Positions 33,819-43,524 of a stretch of 64,000 nt of DNA are shown here, in pieces. The translations under genes and the position numbers were made by a program. The stretch's first letter is position 1; each line of letters opens with the position of its first letter. The notes beneath the pieces are model-generated. The model worked only from the letters and a program-made list of their open reading frames with translations. It ran no database searches and was not told the DNA's origin. Origin of the DNA: Mycolicibacterium peregrinum. Its GTDB lineage: Bacteria > Actinomycetota > Actinomycetes > Mycobacteriales > Mycobacteriaceae. Location of the stretch: the NCBI RefSeq assembly GCF_001665625.1, contig NZ_LZSY01000021.1, positions 1-64,000 of the forward strand, in the 5' to 3' direction.

Positions 33819-35888
33819 GTGCAGGTGATTGTTGGCGATCCGGTTCTCGTTCCCTCCGTTCCGCGGCGGGTTCGTGATGACCTGATCGGGTTGAGTGGTG
33901 TGGCCATCGTGATGGTCGTCATCTGCCATTTCTGGTTCGGGCGGGCCTGCGGCGGGCTGGATGTCCTGCTGGTTCTGACCGGCTTCTTCATCGGTGGTCG
34001 CGTCCTGCGCAGCCTGACGAGCCCCGGGACGCTGGCCGCAGAGATGGGCCGGGTGGCGCGCAGGGTGGTGCCGCCGTTGGTTCTCGTGCTGGCCGTGTGT
34101 GCGGTGCTGACGGTGCTCGTCCAGCCGGAGACCAGGTGGGAGGCCTTCGCGGATCAGACCCTGGCCAGCCTGGGCTTCTACCAGAATTGGCAGTTGCTTG
34201 GCTCGGCGGACGACTATGTGCAGGCGGGCGAGACGGTGACCCCGCTGCACCATCTGTGGGCGCTCTCGATGCTGGGCCAGTTCACGCTGGCGTTCGTTGT
34301 GCTCGCCGGGGTGGTCATGGCGGTGACGGCGCGCCGCGGACGCACCGCACGACCCACAATCCTGGTCGGGGTGTCCGCTGTCGCACTGGTGGCCTCGCTG
34401 TACTACGCGGTTACGACGCAGTCGGACAGCCCGATGCTCGCCTACTACAGCACCTTCGCCCGGGCCTGGGAGGTGTTGGCCGGGGTTCTCGCGGCCGCCC
34501 TCGTGGCCGTGCCGGTGGGTCGCCTCCGGTGGCCGGGTTGGCTGCGCGCCGGTGTGGCCGCAGCCGGTCTGGCGGCGATCCTGGTGTGCGGTGTGCTCAC
34601 TGACCGGACGGTGCAGTCCCCGGGAGCCTGGGCGTTGATTCCGGTGGCGGCGACCGTGCTGGTGATAGTGAGCGCAGCTCAGGCGATGCCGCCGAGGGCG
34701 AACGAAATCCTGCGCAGCGGCCCGTTGGTCGCGCTCGGATCGATGGCCTACCCGCTGTACCTGTGGCACTGGCCGTTGTTGATCTTTTGGCTGGCCTTCA
34801 TCAATGACGATGCGGTCGGCATGGTCGATGGCGCCGCTGTCGCTCTGGCCGCGGTGCTGATCGCCTGGCTCACCGCGTGGTCGACCAGGGCGCAATGGCA
34901 AGCCCGGTGGTATCGGCTAGCCCGCACCTGGGCCGTGCCGGGTGCCGCGGTTCTGCTGGTGACGGTGATGCTCGTGGCGTCGTCGCTGATGTGGCGCGGA
35001 CATGTCGCCCTCGCCCGGGCCAGCGGCGCGGAACTGGGCATGCTGTCGATCCGGGACTACCCGGGCGCGCTCGCGCTCACCGAGAATCACCGGGTCGCCA
35101 AACTGCCGATGCGCCCGAGCGCGCTGGAGGCCGACGACGACATCCCGCCGTCGTCGATCGACCATTGCGTCACGGGATTCACCGGTGGTGAGGTCGTCAG
35201 CTGCGTGTACGGAGATCCCGACGGCGCCCACACCATCGCGTTGGCGGGCGGGTCGCATTCCGAGCACTGGCTGACGGCGCTACATCAGATCGGACGCCAA
35301 CACGGCGTCAAGGTGACCACCTACCTGAAGTTCGGCTGCCCGCTGACCACCAAACCCGTGCCGATCATCGCGGGGTCGTTCGAGAAATATCCGTCCTGTC
35401 GGACGTGGTCGGACAACGCCTTGGCGCAGATCATCGCCGACCGGCCGGACTACGTGTTCTTCACCTCGACGCGCCCGATCCTCAACGGCCCGGGCGACTA
35501 TGTGCCCGATTACTATCTGGGCATATGGGATGAGTTGTCCGCCAATGGAATTCCGATGCTCGGCATGCGTGACACGCCGTGGATGCTCCGTGACGGCTGG
35601 TTCTTCTCGCCGGTGGACTGTCTGTCCAAGGGGGGTGACTTCGAGTCTTGCGGGGTGCCGCGCAACGAAGCCCTGGCGCAACGCAATCCGACCCTCGATT
35701 ACCTGGCCGACTATCCGCTGATGAAGGTTCTCGACCTCACCGATGCGGTGTGCCGGCCGACGATCTGCCGCGCCGTGGAGGGCAACGTGTTGGTGTACCA
35801 CGATGCCCACCACCTGTCGGCGACTTACGTGCGCACACTCACCACCGAGTTGGCCCGGCAGATGTCCGACGCCCTCGGATGGTGGTAG
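33819..35888 (+). CDS. acyltransferase-3 / SGNH fusion protein (OafA-like)
   Basis: 689 residues from a GTG. About ten transmembrane helices (residues 20-400) form the acyltransferase-3 domain, with the LYLWHWPLLIFW signature. A periplasmic SGNH domain follows (about 430-689), with AGGSHSEHW as block I (Gly in place of the usual Asp) and DAHHLS (DxxH) as block V. Such proteins O-acetylate cell-wall sugars, peptidoglycan or glycolipids. Four or more cysteines in the SGNH part may pair outside the cell. It seems monocistronic, ending three bases from the convergent DDN-like gene. Confidence 0.87.
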   Translation: MQVIVGDPVLVPSVPRRVRDDLIGLSGVAIVMVVICHFWFGRACGGLDVLLVLTGFFIGGRVLRSLTSPGTLAAEMGRVARRVVPPLVLVLAVCAVLTVLVQPETRWEAFADQTLASLGFYQNWQLLGSADDYVQAGETVTPLHHLWALSMLGQFTLAFVVLAGVVMAVTARRGRTARPTILVGVSAVALVASLYYAVTTQSDSPMLAYYSTFARAWEVLAGVLAAALVAVPVGRLRWPGWLRAGVAAAGLAAILVCGVLTDRTVQSPGAWALIPVAATVLVIVSAAQAMPPRANEILRSGPLVALGSMAYPLYLWHWPLLIFWLAFINDDAVGMVDGAAVALAAVLIAWLTAWSTRAQWQARWYRLARTWAVPGAAVLLVTVMLVASSLMWRGHVALARASGAELGMLSIRDYPGALALTENHRVAKLPMRPSALEADDDIPPSSIDHCVTGFTGGEVVSCVYGDPDGAHTIALAGGSHSEHWLTALHQIGRQHGVKVTTYLKFGCPLTTKPVPIIAGSFEKYPSCRTWSDNALAQIIADRPDYVFFTSTRPILNGPGDYVPDYYLGIWDELSANGIPMLGMRDTPWMLRDGWFFSPVDCLSKGGDFESCGVPRNEALAQRNPTLDYLADYPLMKVLDLTDAVCRPTICRAVEGNVLVYHDAHHLSATYVRTLTTELARQMSDALGWW

Positions 35889-35891
35889 TCG

Positions 35892-36314
35892 TCATTCGAC
35901 GATGAAGACCGGAATCTGTCGGTCGGTCTTGGTCTGGTATTCGGCGTAGGGCGGGTAGGCCTCGACGGCGAGCTTCCACCAGTGTTCACGCTCGTCACCG
36001 GAGATCTCGCGGGCGGTCAGCGAGACCGTCTTGTCGCCGTCCTGCACCGTCACGGCGGGGTGGGCCTTGACGTTGAAGTACCACGACGGATGCTCCGGCG
36101 CGCCACCCTTGGAGGCCACCATCGCGTAGCGGCCGTTCTCTTCCACGCGCATCAGCGGTACGTACCGCTTCTTGCCGGACTTGGCGCCCGTCGTCGTGAA
36201 CAGCACGATGGGGCGGTCGAGCACCTCGACGCCCTCGGTGGTGCCTTGTTCCAGGATGCGTTGGGTCTGGTCGCGTACCCAGTCGGTCGGGCTCAGTTCG
36301 GCATGTTCACTCAC
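35892..36314 (-). CDS. DDN-like F420(H2)-dependent nitroreductase family protein
   Basis: 140 residues: the split beta-barrel of the deazaflavin-dependent nitroreductase family (DUF385), with LFTTTGAKSGKKRYVPLM, GAPEHPSWYFNVKAHP and EYQTKTDRQIPVF. These proteins bind F420 and reduce quinones or nitro compounds such as pretomanid. It fits a mycobacterial host. It is followed at once on the same strand by a quinone-oxidoreductase gene that lies upstream (36354-37334), so the two may be cotranscribed and share redox roles. Confidence 0.9.
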   Translation of the reverse strand: MSEHAELSPTDWVRDQTQRILEQGTTEGVEVLDRPIVLFTTTGAKSGKKRYVPLMRVEENGRYAMVASKGGAPEHPSWYFNVKAHPAVTVQDGDKTVSLTAREISGDEREHWWKLAVEAYPPYAEYQTKTDRQIPVFIVE

Positions 36315-36353
36315 GCCCCCCGCAACACCGACACCGGCGTTGTTATTCCCGGG

Positions 36354-37334
36354 TCACCGCAGCTTCAGCACCACCTTGCCCTTGGCGTTGCGGTTTTCCA
36401 GCGACGCGATGGCCTGCGCGGCCTGCTCCAGTGGAAACACCTCGGGCTGTGGTGCAGGCACCACGCCGGAGGCCAGCAGCGGCTGCAGTTCGGCCCACTG
36501 CTCCTGCAGGTAGCCGGGATGGGAGAAGGTCCAGGCGCCCCAGCCCGCGCCGACCACGTCGACGTTGTTGAGCAACAGGCGATTGACCTTGACCGTGGGG
36601 ATCTCACCGCCGGTGAACCCGATGACGAGGAGCCGTCCGCCCACGGCCAGTGATCGCAGCGAGTCGGTGAAGCGATCCCCGCCGACCGGGTCGACCACGA
36701 CATCCACGCCCCGCCCGCCGGTGATTTCCTTCACCGCGTCGCGGAACCCGTCGGCGAGCACCACGTCGGAAGCGCCTGCGGCCCTGGCGATCTCGGCCTT
36801 CTCCTCGGTGGACACCACCGCGATGGTGCGTGCGGCTCCGAGTGCCGGGGCCAGTCGCAGCGCCGAGGTGCCGATGCCACCGGCCGCACCGTGCACCAGG
36901 ACGGTCTCACCCTCGGCCAGCCGGCCGCGGGTGCGCAGGGCGAACTGGACGGTCAGGTCGTTGAACAGGATGCCGGCGCCGGCCTCGAACGACACGGCGT
37001 CCGGCAGCGGGAACACGCGCTCGGCGGGCAAGGCGACGACTTCGGCCATGCCGCCCGACAGCATGGTCAGGCCGAGCACGCGGTCGCCGGCAGCGACATG
37101 GGCATCGGCCGGGGCGCTGCGCACCACACCGGCGATCTCGGCACCCGGGGTGAACGGAAGCTCAGGCTTGTACTGGTAGAGACCACGGGTGAGCAGGGCG
37201 TCGGGGAAGGCAACGCCCGCGGCGTGGACGTCGATCACGACCTGCTCGGCGCCCTCGGCGCTGGAGGGCTCCTCCACCTCGGCCACCCGCACTGCGTCCG
37301 GACCGTCGAGTCGGGTGATCTGTGCTGCACGCAT
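36354..37334 (-). CDS. NADPH:quinone oxidoreductase, zinc-free MDR type
   Basis: 326 residues, ATG with AAGGAG seven bases upstream. MDR fold with the HGAAGGIGTSALRLAPALGA nucleotide loop, no catalytic zinc cysteines and no structural zinc lobe, as in QOR-type enzymes. C-terminal KGKVVLKL is also typical. Expected reaction: NADPH-dependent reduction of quinones or enones. It is divergent from the zinc-type alcohol dehydrogenase gene; the 69-bp gap holds the palindrome TGACAGGTGTCA. Confidence 0.88.
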   Translation of the reverse strand: MRAAQITRLDGPDAVRVAEVEEPSSAEGAEQVVIDVHAAGVAFPDALLTRGLYQYKPELPFTPGAEIAGVVRSAPADAHVAAGDRVLGLTMLSGGMAEVVALPAERVFPLPDAVSFEAGAGILFNDLTVQFALRTRGRLAEGETVLVHGAAGGIGTSALRLAPALGAARTIAVVSTEEKAEIARAAGASDVVLADGFRDAVKEITGGRGVDVVVDPVGGDRFTDSLRSLAVGGRLLVIGFTGGEIPTVKVNRLLLNNVDVVGAGWGAWTFSHPGYLQEQWAELQPLLASGVVPAPQPEVFPLEQAAQAIASLENRNAKGKVVLKLR

Positions 37335-37368
37335 CGTTGTCTCCTTCTGGTGGGTCGCCAGCCAATTG

Positions 37369-37397
37369 TGACAGGTGTCAAGTGCGTGGCTTAGCAT
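37369..37397 (+). promoter_or_regulatory. promoter with TGACA-GG-TGTCA operator at -35
   Basis: A palindrome TGACAGGTGTCA (37369-37380) provides a -35-like TGACAG. With a 17-bp spacer, TAGCAT (37392-37397) is the -10. The ATG at 37404 is seven bases from it, so the message is probably leaderless. Confidence 0.5.
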
Positions 37398-37403
37398 CAC
37401 CGG

Positions 37404-38501
37404 ATGCTCAACGCCCGCGCTGCGGTGGTGCTCGACGCCGGAGCCGATCCCCAGCTCACCGACGTGCAGATTCGTCCACCCCGCGGCGACGAAGTGCTGG
37501 TTCGCATCGACGCGGTGGGCATCTGCCACACCGATGTGAGTGTCGCGGCACGGTTTCGCAAACTGCCGATGGTGTTCGGTCACGAAGGTGCAGGCACGGT
37601 CATCGAGGTCGGACCGAATGCCGTACCCGGCGTGGGGGACCAGGTCGTCCTCACCTTCGCCAGCTGCGGTGCCTGCTCCAACTGTCAGGCGGACACCCCG
37701 GCCTACTGCGAGCGTTCCACCGACCTGAACATGCGCGGCACCCGCGGAGAGTCCAGTGCGCTGCACGCCGACGGGGTCCCCATCGGGGGCGGCTTCTTCG
37801 GTCAGTCCAGTTTCTGCACGTATGCGATCGCCGGCAGCCGAAACGCTGTGGTGCTGCCCGAGCCGATCGACCCCGCGCTGGCGGCCCCCCTGGGCTGCAG
37901 CGTGCAGACCGGGGTGGGTGCCGTGCTCAATGTGCTTGCGCCGCAACCCACGGATGCACTTGTGGTGTTCGGGGCCGGAGCGGTGGGGCTCTCCGCGGTC
38001 ATGGGCGCCCGCATCGCGGGCTGCCGGGCCGTCGTCGCTGTCGACCCGATCGCCGAACGACGTTCGCTGGCAACCGAGTTGGGTGCCACCGCCACGATCG
38101 ATCCGACCGCCGGCGGCGACGTGGCCGCAGCTGTGCTCGAGCTGACCGGGGGAGCGGCCGCGGCAGTCGACACCACCGCGCGCCCAGATGTCCTCATGAC
38201 AGCAATCACGGTGTTGCGTGAGCGCGGCACCCTGGCGCTACTGGGCCTCGGCGCGTTGACGGCCGAACTGCCGGTCGCCGCGATCATGGGCAAGGGGCTG
38301 AGCGTACGCGGCGTGGTCGAGGGTGACAGCGAACCGCAGACCTTCATCCCGCGCCTGGTCGATCTGTACCGCCGTGGCGAACTACCGCTCGACAAGTTCG
38401 TCAGCCGCTACCCCTTCGACGACTTCGGCCGCGCGTGGGCTGCCGCAAAGTCCGCTGACGTGGTAAAACCCGTCCTGATCACCCAAGCGGTAGGCTCGTA
38501 A
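37404..38501 (+). CDS. zinc-dependent alcohol dehydrogenase (aryl-alcohol type)
   Basis: 365 residues. Catalytic zinc ligands are C in GICHTDV and H in GHEGAGTV, and the structural zinc lobe is CGACSNCQADTPAYC. The coenzyme loop is VVFGAGAVGLSAVMGA with a downstream Asp (AVDP), which favours NAD. The long insertion (about 110-145) is shared with benzyl/aryl-alcohol dehydrogenases. A hydrolase gene follows on the same strand after 43 bp. Confidence 0.88.
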   Translation: MLNARAAVVLDAGADPQLTDVQIRPPRGDEVLVRIDAVGICHTDVSVAARFRKLPMVFGHEGAGTVIEVGPNAVPGVGDQVVLTFASCGACSNCQADTPAYCERSTDLNMRGTRGESSALHADGVPIGGGFFGQSSFCTYAIAGSRNAVVLPEPIDPALAAPLGCSVQTGVGAVLNVLAPQPTDALVVFGAGAVGLSAVMGARIAGCRAVVAVDPIAERRSLATELGATATIDPTAGGDVAAAVLELTGGAAAAVDTTARPDVLMTAITVLRERGTLALLGLGALTAELPVAAIMGKGLSVRGVVEGDSEPQTFIPRLVDLYRRGELPLDKFVSRYPFDDFGRAWAAAKSADVVKPVLITQAVGS

Positions 38502-38544
38502 TCCCTCTGTTTCACCCGGCAACGACGCCAACGATCGGAGCATC

Positions 38545-39471
38545 ATGACCCTTCCCCAGCTACCACCGGGACGCACTGTCGAGGTGCGCGCCGTCGACGG
38601 CGTGCGGCTGCACGCCGAGGTGTTCGGACCCGAGGACGGCTACCCGATCGTGCTGGCTCACGGCATCACGTGTGCCATCGGCGTCTGGGCGCACCAGATC
38701 GCCGATCTGGCCGCGGACTTCCGCGTCATCGCCTACGACCATCGCGGACACGGCCACAGCGAGACCCCGCGCGGGCATCACCGCTACAGCCTCAACCACC
38801 TCGCCGCCGATCTCGACGCGGTGCTGGACGCCACGCTGAGGCCCGGTGAACGTGCCGTTGTCGCCGGGCATTCGATGGGCGGTATCGCGATCACTTCATG
38901 GTCGCAACGCTATCCGGCCCGGGTGCCCGCCCGTGCCGACGCCGTCGCGCTGATCAACACCACCACCGGAGACCTGGTGCGCGATGTGAAGCTGTTGAGG
39001 GTTCCGGCCCCGCTGGCGTCGACGCGGGTTCGGGCGGCAGGTACGGCGATCCGGACCTTCGGCGGTACGCGGATGCCGCGGATCATCGAGCGTCCCAACA
39101 AACGTTTCGTCGCCCGTCTGGCGGTGGGCCGTGACGCCGACCCGTCGGTCGCTGAGTTCATCTATCAACTGTTCGCCGAGACTCCGGCCGCCGGACGCGG
39201 TGGCTGGGCCCGCACGCTGGTGAACGGGCTGGGCCCACAACATATCTCGCTGCAGAACCTGTCGGTGCCCACGCTGGTGATCGGCAGCTCCAAGGACCGC
39301 TTGCTGCCCATCAACGCCGCCCGCCGGATCGCCGACGACGCCCCCAACCTGCATGCCTTCGTCGAGATGCCTGGTGGGCACTGCGCCATCCTGGAATGCC
39401 CGTCGCAGGTGAACGCCCAGTTGCGGGCACTGGCCGAATCGGCAGTGTCGCAGCAGGCGGTCAATCAGTAA
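38545..39471 (+). CDS. alpha/beta hydrolase
   Basis: 308 residues. The oxyanion region is [12 protein letters not shown], the nucleophile serine is in GHSMGG, an acid lies near GSSKDRLL and the histidine is in PGGHCAILE. The cap domain is rich in Arg/Ala. Substrate unknown; esterase, lipase or dehalogenase-like activities are possible. The 3' end overlaps the convergent amine oxidase gene by 11 bp. Confidence 0.87.
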   Translation: MTLPQLPPGRTVEVRAVDGVRLHAEVFGPEDGYPIVLAHGITCAIGVWAHQIADLAADFRVIAYDHRGHGHSETPRGHHRYSLNHLAADLDAVLDATLRPGERAVVAGHSMGGIAITSWSQRYPARVPARADAVALINTTTGDLVRDVKLLRVPAPLASTRVRAAGTAIRTFGGTRMPRIIERPNKRFVARLAVGRDADPSVAEFIYQLFAETPAAGRGGWARTLVNGLGPQHISLQNLSVPTLVIGSSKDRLLPINAARRIADDAPNLHAFVEMPGGHCAILECPSQVNAQLRALAESAVSQQAVNQ

Positions 39472-40822
39472 GGCGGCCCGCGACTTCGGCGGCCGCACGC
39501 TGACCGGACCGGACCGCTCCGTCGAGAAATCCGGTCCACTCATTCGCGGTTTCGGTGCCGGCCCAGTGGATCGCGTCCACCGGTTCTCGCAGCCACCTGC
39601 CGTACTGGGTCCACGATCCCGGCGGCACCGCCGCGGTGGGCCCACCCGGTGCGAATTGTTCTGCGCTCCAACAGTGGTCTACGTAATCGATCGGTTGTCG
39701 GGCCGCGTCGCCGAACAGGGTGGCGAACCCGGACAGGGCCTGCTCGCGCCGCTCTGGGGGTGACAACCGGTCGAAGGTGCGGGCGTCGGTGAAACCGAGC
39801 AGGATTCCGGGGCCGCCGGAACTGCCGTCGGCCGGGCTCACATCGAAGGTGATGAAAACGGGGCCCTCGTCGGACAATGCCTCGCCTGAGCACCCGTTGG
39901 TGCGCCAGAACGGTTGTTCATAGGCGGCATATGCCTTGCTGAGGTTGCCCTGCGGCCAGTTCGCGGCCAGGTCGGTATACGGCTTGGGCAGCGCCGGGCT
40001 GAACTCGATCCCGGTCCGGTGCTGCGGCGGGATCGCCACGATCACCGCACGTGCCTGCACCGCGCCGGAGGGACAGGTCACCGCGACGGTGCCGTCCCCG
40101 TGGCGTTCGATGCGGTCCACCGGGGCATCGAGCACCACCCGATCTCCGAGTTCCTCGGCCATCTTCGACGCGATCTGCTGGGTGCCGCCGGGAAACCGGT
40201 CCTGTTGGGCGCCGCCACGGACGTCGAGCATGCGGTCGAGCCCGCCGGCGGCCTTGACGTAGCGGGCGGCGTGCAGCATCGATACCTCATCGGGCTCGGC
40301 GCCCCACGTGACTCGGGACATGATGGCCATGAGGTTGCGCGTCGAGGCGTTGGCCCCGGCCGAGCGCAGCCACTGCTCCAGTGTGAGCTCGTCAAGCTTC
40401 TCGGCGTTCGAACTCTTCCACGGCTCATTGACCCGGATGAGCCGGCAGAGCCGTTCGAAGCGCCACTGGATGCGGGATACGTCGAACAGTTCCAACATCG
40501 ACAGCCGCGGGATCGTGCTGCGGTAGGCCCGGACCCGGCCATGCCAGAGAATCAGGTTCTTGCCGCGGTCGTAGGTGGGCACGGTGCGGCACCCGAGATC
40601 GTCGGCCAGCGCCAGCACCGCGTCCTGGGTGGGGCCGACGAACGTGCCGCCCAGGTCGACCGGCACCCCGGCGATCGTGGTGGTCGACGATCGTCCGCCC
40701 ACCCGGTCGCGCCCCTCGAGCACCACCACCTCGTGTCCGAGCCTGGTCAGGGCGCGGGCAGCGGACAGGCCGGCGAAGCCGGCACCCACGACGACGACGT
40801 CGGTGCTCGTTGGGATGCTCAC
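39461..40822 (-). CDS. flavin-containing amine oxidase (MAO-like)
   Basis: 453 residues. The FAD site is [20 protein letters not shown]...[10 protein letters not shown], and the C-terminal flavin loop is [21 protein letters not shown] as in MAO and putrescine oxidase. At the position of the MAO flavin-linking cysteine (SGGC) this protein reads PGGP, so FAD is predicted to be non-covalent. It should oxidise primary or secondary amines to aldehydes with H2O2. It is divergent from the LLM oxidoreductase gene, with only 18 bp between start codons. Confidence 0.9.
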   Translation of the reverse strand: MSIPTSTDVVVVGAGFAGLSAARALTRLGHEVVVLEGRDRVGGRSSTTTIAGVPVDLGGTFVGPTQDAVLALADDLGCRTVPTYDRGKNLILWHGRVRAYRSTIPRLSMLELFDVSRIQWRFERLCRLIRVNEPWKSSNAEKLDELTLEQWLRSAGANASTRNLMAIMSRVTWGAEPDEVSMLHAARYVKAAGGLDRMLDVRGGAQQDRFPGGTQQIASKMAEELGDRVVLDAPVDRIERHGDGTVAVTCPSGAVQARAVIVAIPPQHRTGIEFSPALPKPYTDLAANWPQGNLSKAYAAYEQPFWRTNGCSGEALSDEGPVFITFDVSPADGSSGGPGILLGFTDARTFDRLSPPERREQALSGFATLFGDAARQPIDYVDHCWSAEQFAPGGPTAAVPPGSWTQYGRWLREPVDAIHWAGTETANEWTGFLDGAVRSGQRAAAEVAGRLTD

Positions 40823-40840
40823 CTGTCTAGGCTCTCACGC

Positions 40841-41821
40841 GTGAAGGTCATGACAGCGTTGTTCGGGCCGCGCGACGCAATGGGTCGGGCTGCGGCCCTG
40901 CGCGAGGCCGGTGCCAGTGGGGTGTTCACCTTCGAGGGACCCCACGATGTATTCACCCCGTTGACGCTCGCCTCCACGGTCGGGGATCTCGACCTGATGA
41001 CGAATGTGGCAATTGCGTTTCCCCGTAACCCGATTCACCTGGCACACCAGGCCATCGACCACCAGATCCTGTCCGGTGGAAGGTTCACGCTCGGGCTCGG
41101 TACGCAGATCCGGACGCAGATCGAGAAGCGGTTCGGCGCGGACTTCGACCGGCCGGTGGCCCGGATGTCAGAGTTCGTCGCGGCGTTGCGGGCGATCTTC
41201 GCTGCCTGGGACACCGGGGAGCGGCTCGACTTTCGAGGCGACTACTACCGGCACACGTTGATGACACCCACGTTCACCCCGCGGGACAACCCGTACGGTC
41301 CGCCGCCCATCTATGTCGGCGCGCTGGGCCCGCGGCTCACCCGGGCCACCGCGCAGTTCGCCGACGGCCTGCTGGTCATGCCGTTCGGGTCGAAGCGGTT
41401 CCTGCACGAGGCGACGTTGCCCGCGGTGCGTGACGGGCTCGCCGCCGCCGGACGTGACGCGGGGGAGCTGGCGATCGTCCCGGAGATCATCGTGTCTGTA
41501 GGGGACGATCACGACGCGACGCGACGGCTGCTGGCCTTCTACGGTTCGACCCCGGCCTATCGCCCGGTGCTGGACGTTCACGGCTGGGGTGACCTGCAGC
41601 CGGAACTCAACGCGCTGTCCAAGCAGGGCCGCTGGCAGGAGATGGGTTCGCTGATCGACGACGAGGTGCTGCACACCATCGCGGCATGCGGTAGCCCCGC
41701 CGATGTCGCCGCTCACATCCGCGACCGCGTGGCCGGGGTGTCCGACCGGATCTGCCTGTACCAACCCGGCCCGATCGCGGTGGAATCGCTTGCCCAGATC
41801 GTCGACGCGCTGCGCGACTGA
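40841..41821 (+). CDS. LLM-class F420-dependent oxidoreductase
   Basis: 326 residues from a GTG that abuts the divergent amine-oxidase start. TIM-barrel luciferase-like fold: LMTNVAIAFPRNPIHLAHQAID, SGGRFTLGLGTQIRTQIEKRFG and YVGALGPRLTRATAQFADGLL are the hallmark strands of the F420 branch (TIGR03617 group). Substrate unknown. The following monooxygenase gene has its own strong ribosome site 45 bp downstream and is probably cotranscribed. Confidence 0.88.
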   Translation: MKVMTALFGPRDAMGRAAALREAGASGVFTFEGPHDVFTPLTLASTVGDLDLMTNVAIAFPRNPIHLAHQAIDHQILSGGRFTLGLGTQIRTQIEKRFGADFDRPVARMSEFVAALRAIFAAWDTGERLDFRGDYYRHTLMTPTFTPRDNPYGPPPIYVGALGPRLTRATAQFADGLLVMPFGSKRFLHEATLPAVRDGLAAAGRDAGELAIVPEIIVSVGDDHDATRRLLAFYGSTPAYRPVLDVHGWGDLQPELNALSKQGRWQEMGSLIDDEVLHTIAACGSPADVAAHIRDRVAGVSDRICLYQPGPIAVESLAQIVDALRD

Positions 41822-41866
41822 ACGCCTAGGGTGGGTGGTACTCGTCGGGACCAAAGGAGGTTCGCC

Positions 41867-43360
41867 ATGGGCGGTGATCGCCATGCGGCGGATCCGGACT
41901 ATTCGGATGTGCTCATCATCGGGGCCGGGATCTCGGGGTTGGGCGCGGCCTATCGTGTCCACGAGAAGAGTCCCGGGCTGACCTACACCGTGCTGGAACG
42001 CCGAGCGCGGATCGGCGGCACCTGGGACCTGTTCCGGTATCCGGGGATCCGCTCGGACAGCGACATCTTCACGCTGAGCTTTCCGTATCAACCCTGGACC
42101 CGGCCCGAGAACGTCGCCGATGGCAGCGATATTCGCGACTACCTGACCGAGACCGCCCGGGAACATGGAATCGACCGCCATATCCGGTTCAACACCCGTG
42201 TGCTGTCGGCGGATTGGGATTCGGACACCGACACCTGGACGGTGCACGCCGAGCAGGACGGCCAGGCCGCGACCTTCCGGTGCCGGTACCTGTTCTGCGG
42301 CACCGGCTACTACAACTACGACGAGCCCTACACCCCGGAGTTCCCCGGAATCGAGACGTTCGGTGGCGACGTCGTGCACCCGCAGTTCTGGCCCGAGTCA
42401 CTGGATTACTCGGGCAAGCGCGTCGTGGTGATCGGCAGCGGGGCCACCGCGGTCAGTCTGGTGCCCGCGCTGGCGCAGCAGGCCTCGCACGTGACGATGC
42501 TCCAGCGCTCACCGACCTACATGGTGTCGGCGGACCGCATCGTTCCCTCGGTGCAGGCGATCCGTAAGTTTCTGCCGCGCAAGCTATCTCATCAGATCGT
42601 GCGGTTCCGCAACGCGATGATCCACGTGCTGAGCTACTTCTTCTTCCGTAAGGCACCCGACCTCGGTCGGCGGTTCCTGCGCAGCCGGACGGTGGCCCTG
42701 CTGCCCGAGGGGTATCCCGTCGACGTGCATTTCAAGCCGCGATACAAGCCGTGGGATCAACGGTTGTGCCTCGTGCTCGACGGGGACCTGTTCGAGCACA
42801 TCAGCGACGGACGGGTCGATGTCGTCACCGATCACATCGACCACATCGACGCCGCGGGCATCGTGTTGAAGTCGGGCGGGCGGGTGGACGCCGACGTGAT
42901 CGTCACGGCGACCGGCCTGCAACTGCAGGCCCTCGGCGGCATTCAACTGTCGCTGGACGGTCACGAGGTCAAGCCGACCGAGCGGTATGTCTACAAGGAG
43001 TTCCTGCTCGAGGATGTCCCGAACCTGGCTTGGTGCATCGGCTACACGAACGCGTCGTGGACGCTGCGGGCCGACATGACCGCGCGGGCGTTCGCAAACC
43101 TGTTGGCCTACATGGGCGCTCACGGCTACACCCACGCCTATCCGCACAAGGGTGCGGCGCCGATGCCGGAGAAGCGGACCTGGGATCTGGAGGCCGGCTA
43201 CATCCAGCGTTCCGAGCATGCACTGCCGCGTTCGGGTACCAAGCGGCCGTGGCACGTGCGGCACAACTACGTGCTGGATGCCATCGACCACCGCTTCGAC
43301 CGCATCGACGAGTCGATGGTCTTCGGCCGCGCCCCCGCCGCCGAGTCGGTGGCCTCCTAA
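41867..43360 (+). CDS. EthA-like Baeyer-Villiger monooxygenase
   Basis: 497 residues, ATG behind AAAGGAGG. Two Rossmann motifs (IIGAGISGLGAA for FAD, VIGSGATAVSLVPAL for NADPH) flank FGGDVVHPQFW, which fits the BVMO signature FxGxxxHxxxW. GGTWDLFRYPGIRSDSD, YYNYDEPY, HVTMLQRSPTY and YTNASWTL match the M. tuberculosis EthA (Rv3854c) sequence as I recall it. EthA converts ketones to esters and activates thioamide prodrugs such as ethionamide. A TetR gene follows, but on the same strand, unlike the divergent ethR. Drug activation by this paralogue is only an inference. Confidence 0.9.
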   Translation: MGGDRHAADPDYSDVLIIGAGISGLGAAYRVHEKSPGLTYTVLERRARIGGTWDLFRYPGIRSDSDIFTLSFPYQPWTRPENVADGSDIRDYLTETAREHGIDRHIRFNTRVLSADWDSDTDTWTVHAEQDGQAATFRCRYLFCGTGYYNYDEPYTPEFPGIETFGGDVVHPQFWPESLDYSGKRVVVIGSGATAVSLVPALAQQASHVTMLQRSPTYMVSADRIVPSVQAIRKFLPRKLSHQIVRFRNAMIHVLSYFFFRKAPDLGRRFLRSRTVALLPEGYPVDVHFKPRYKPWDQRLCLVLDGDLFEHISDGRVDVVTDHIDHIDAAGIVLKSGGRVDADVIVTATGLQLQALGGIQLSLDGHEVKPTERYVYKEFLLEDVPNLAWCIGYTNASWTLRADMTARAFANLLAYMGAHGYTHAYPHKGAAPMPEKRTWDLEAGYIQRSEHALPRSGTKRPWHVRHNYVLDAIDHRFDRIDESMVFGRAPAAESVAS

Positions 43361-43371
43361 GCACCGCGAGC

Positions 43372-43401
43372 GGGCGTGTCTGCTGCCAGACACGCCCTAT
43401 T
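43372..43401 (+). terminator. hairpin after the monooxygenase gene
   Basis: GGGCGTGTCTG (43372-43382) pairs perfectly with CAGACACGCCC (43387-43397) around CTGC, followed by TATTT. It separates the monooxygenase from the TetR gene, so the latter needs its own promoter. Confidence 0.8.
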
Positions 43402-43524
43402 TCGTCAGCGGTTTGCGCACGATCGTCACGTGAATGCGCAGGACAAACGGTTCCAGCCGCAGCCCGCACCGCGCCAGCAGTATGCCTGGTGCGCCGCCTT
43501 TCCACTGTTCGGACAAACTCGTCC

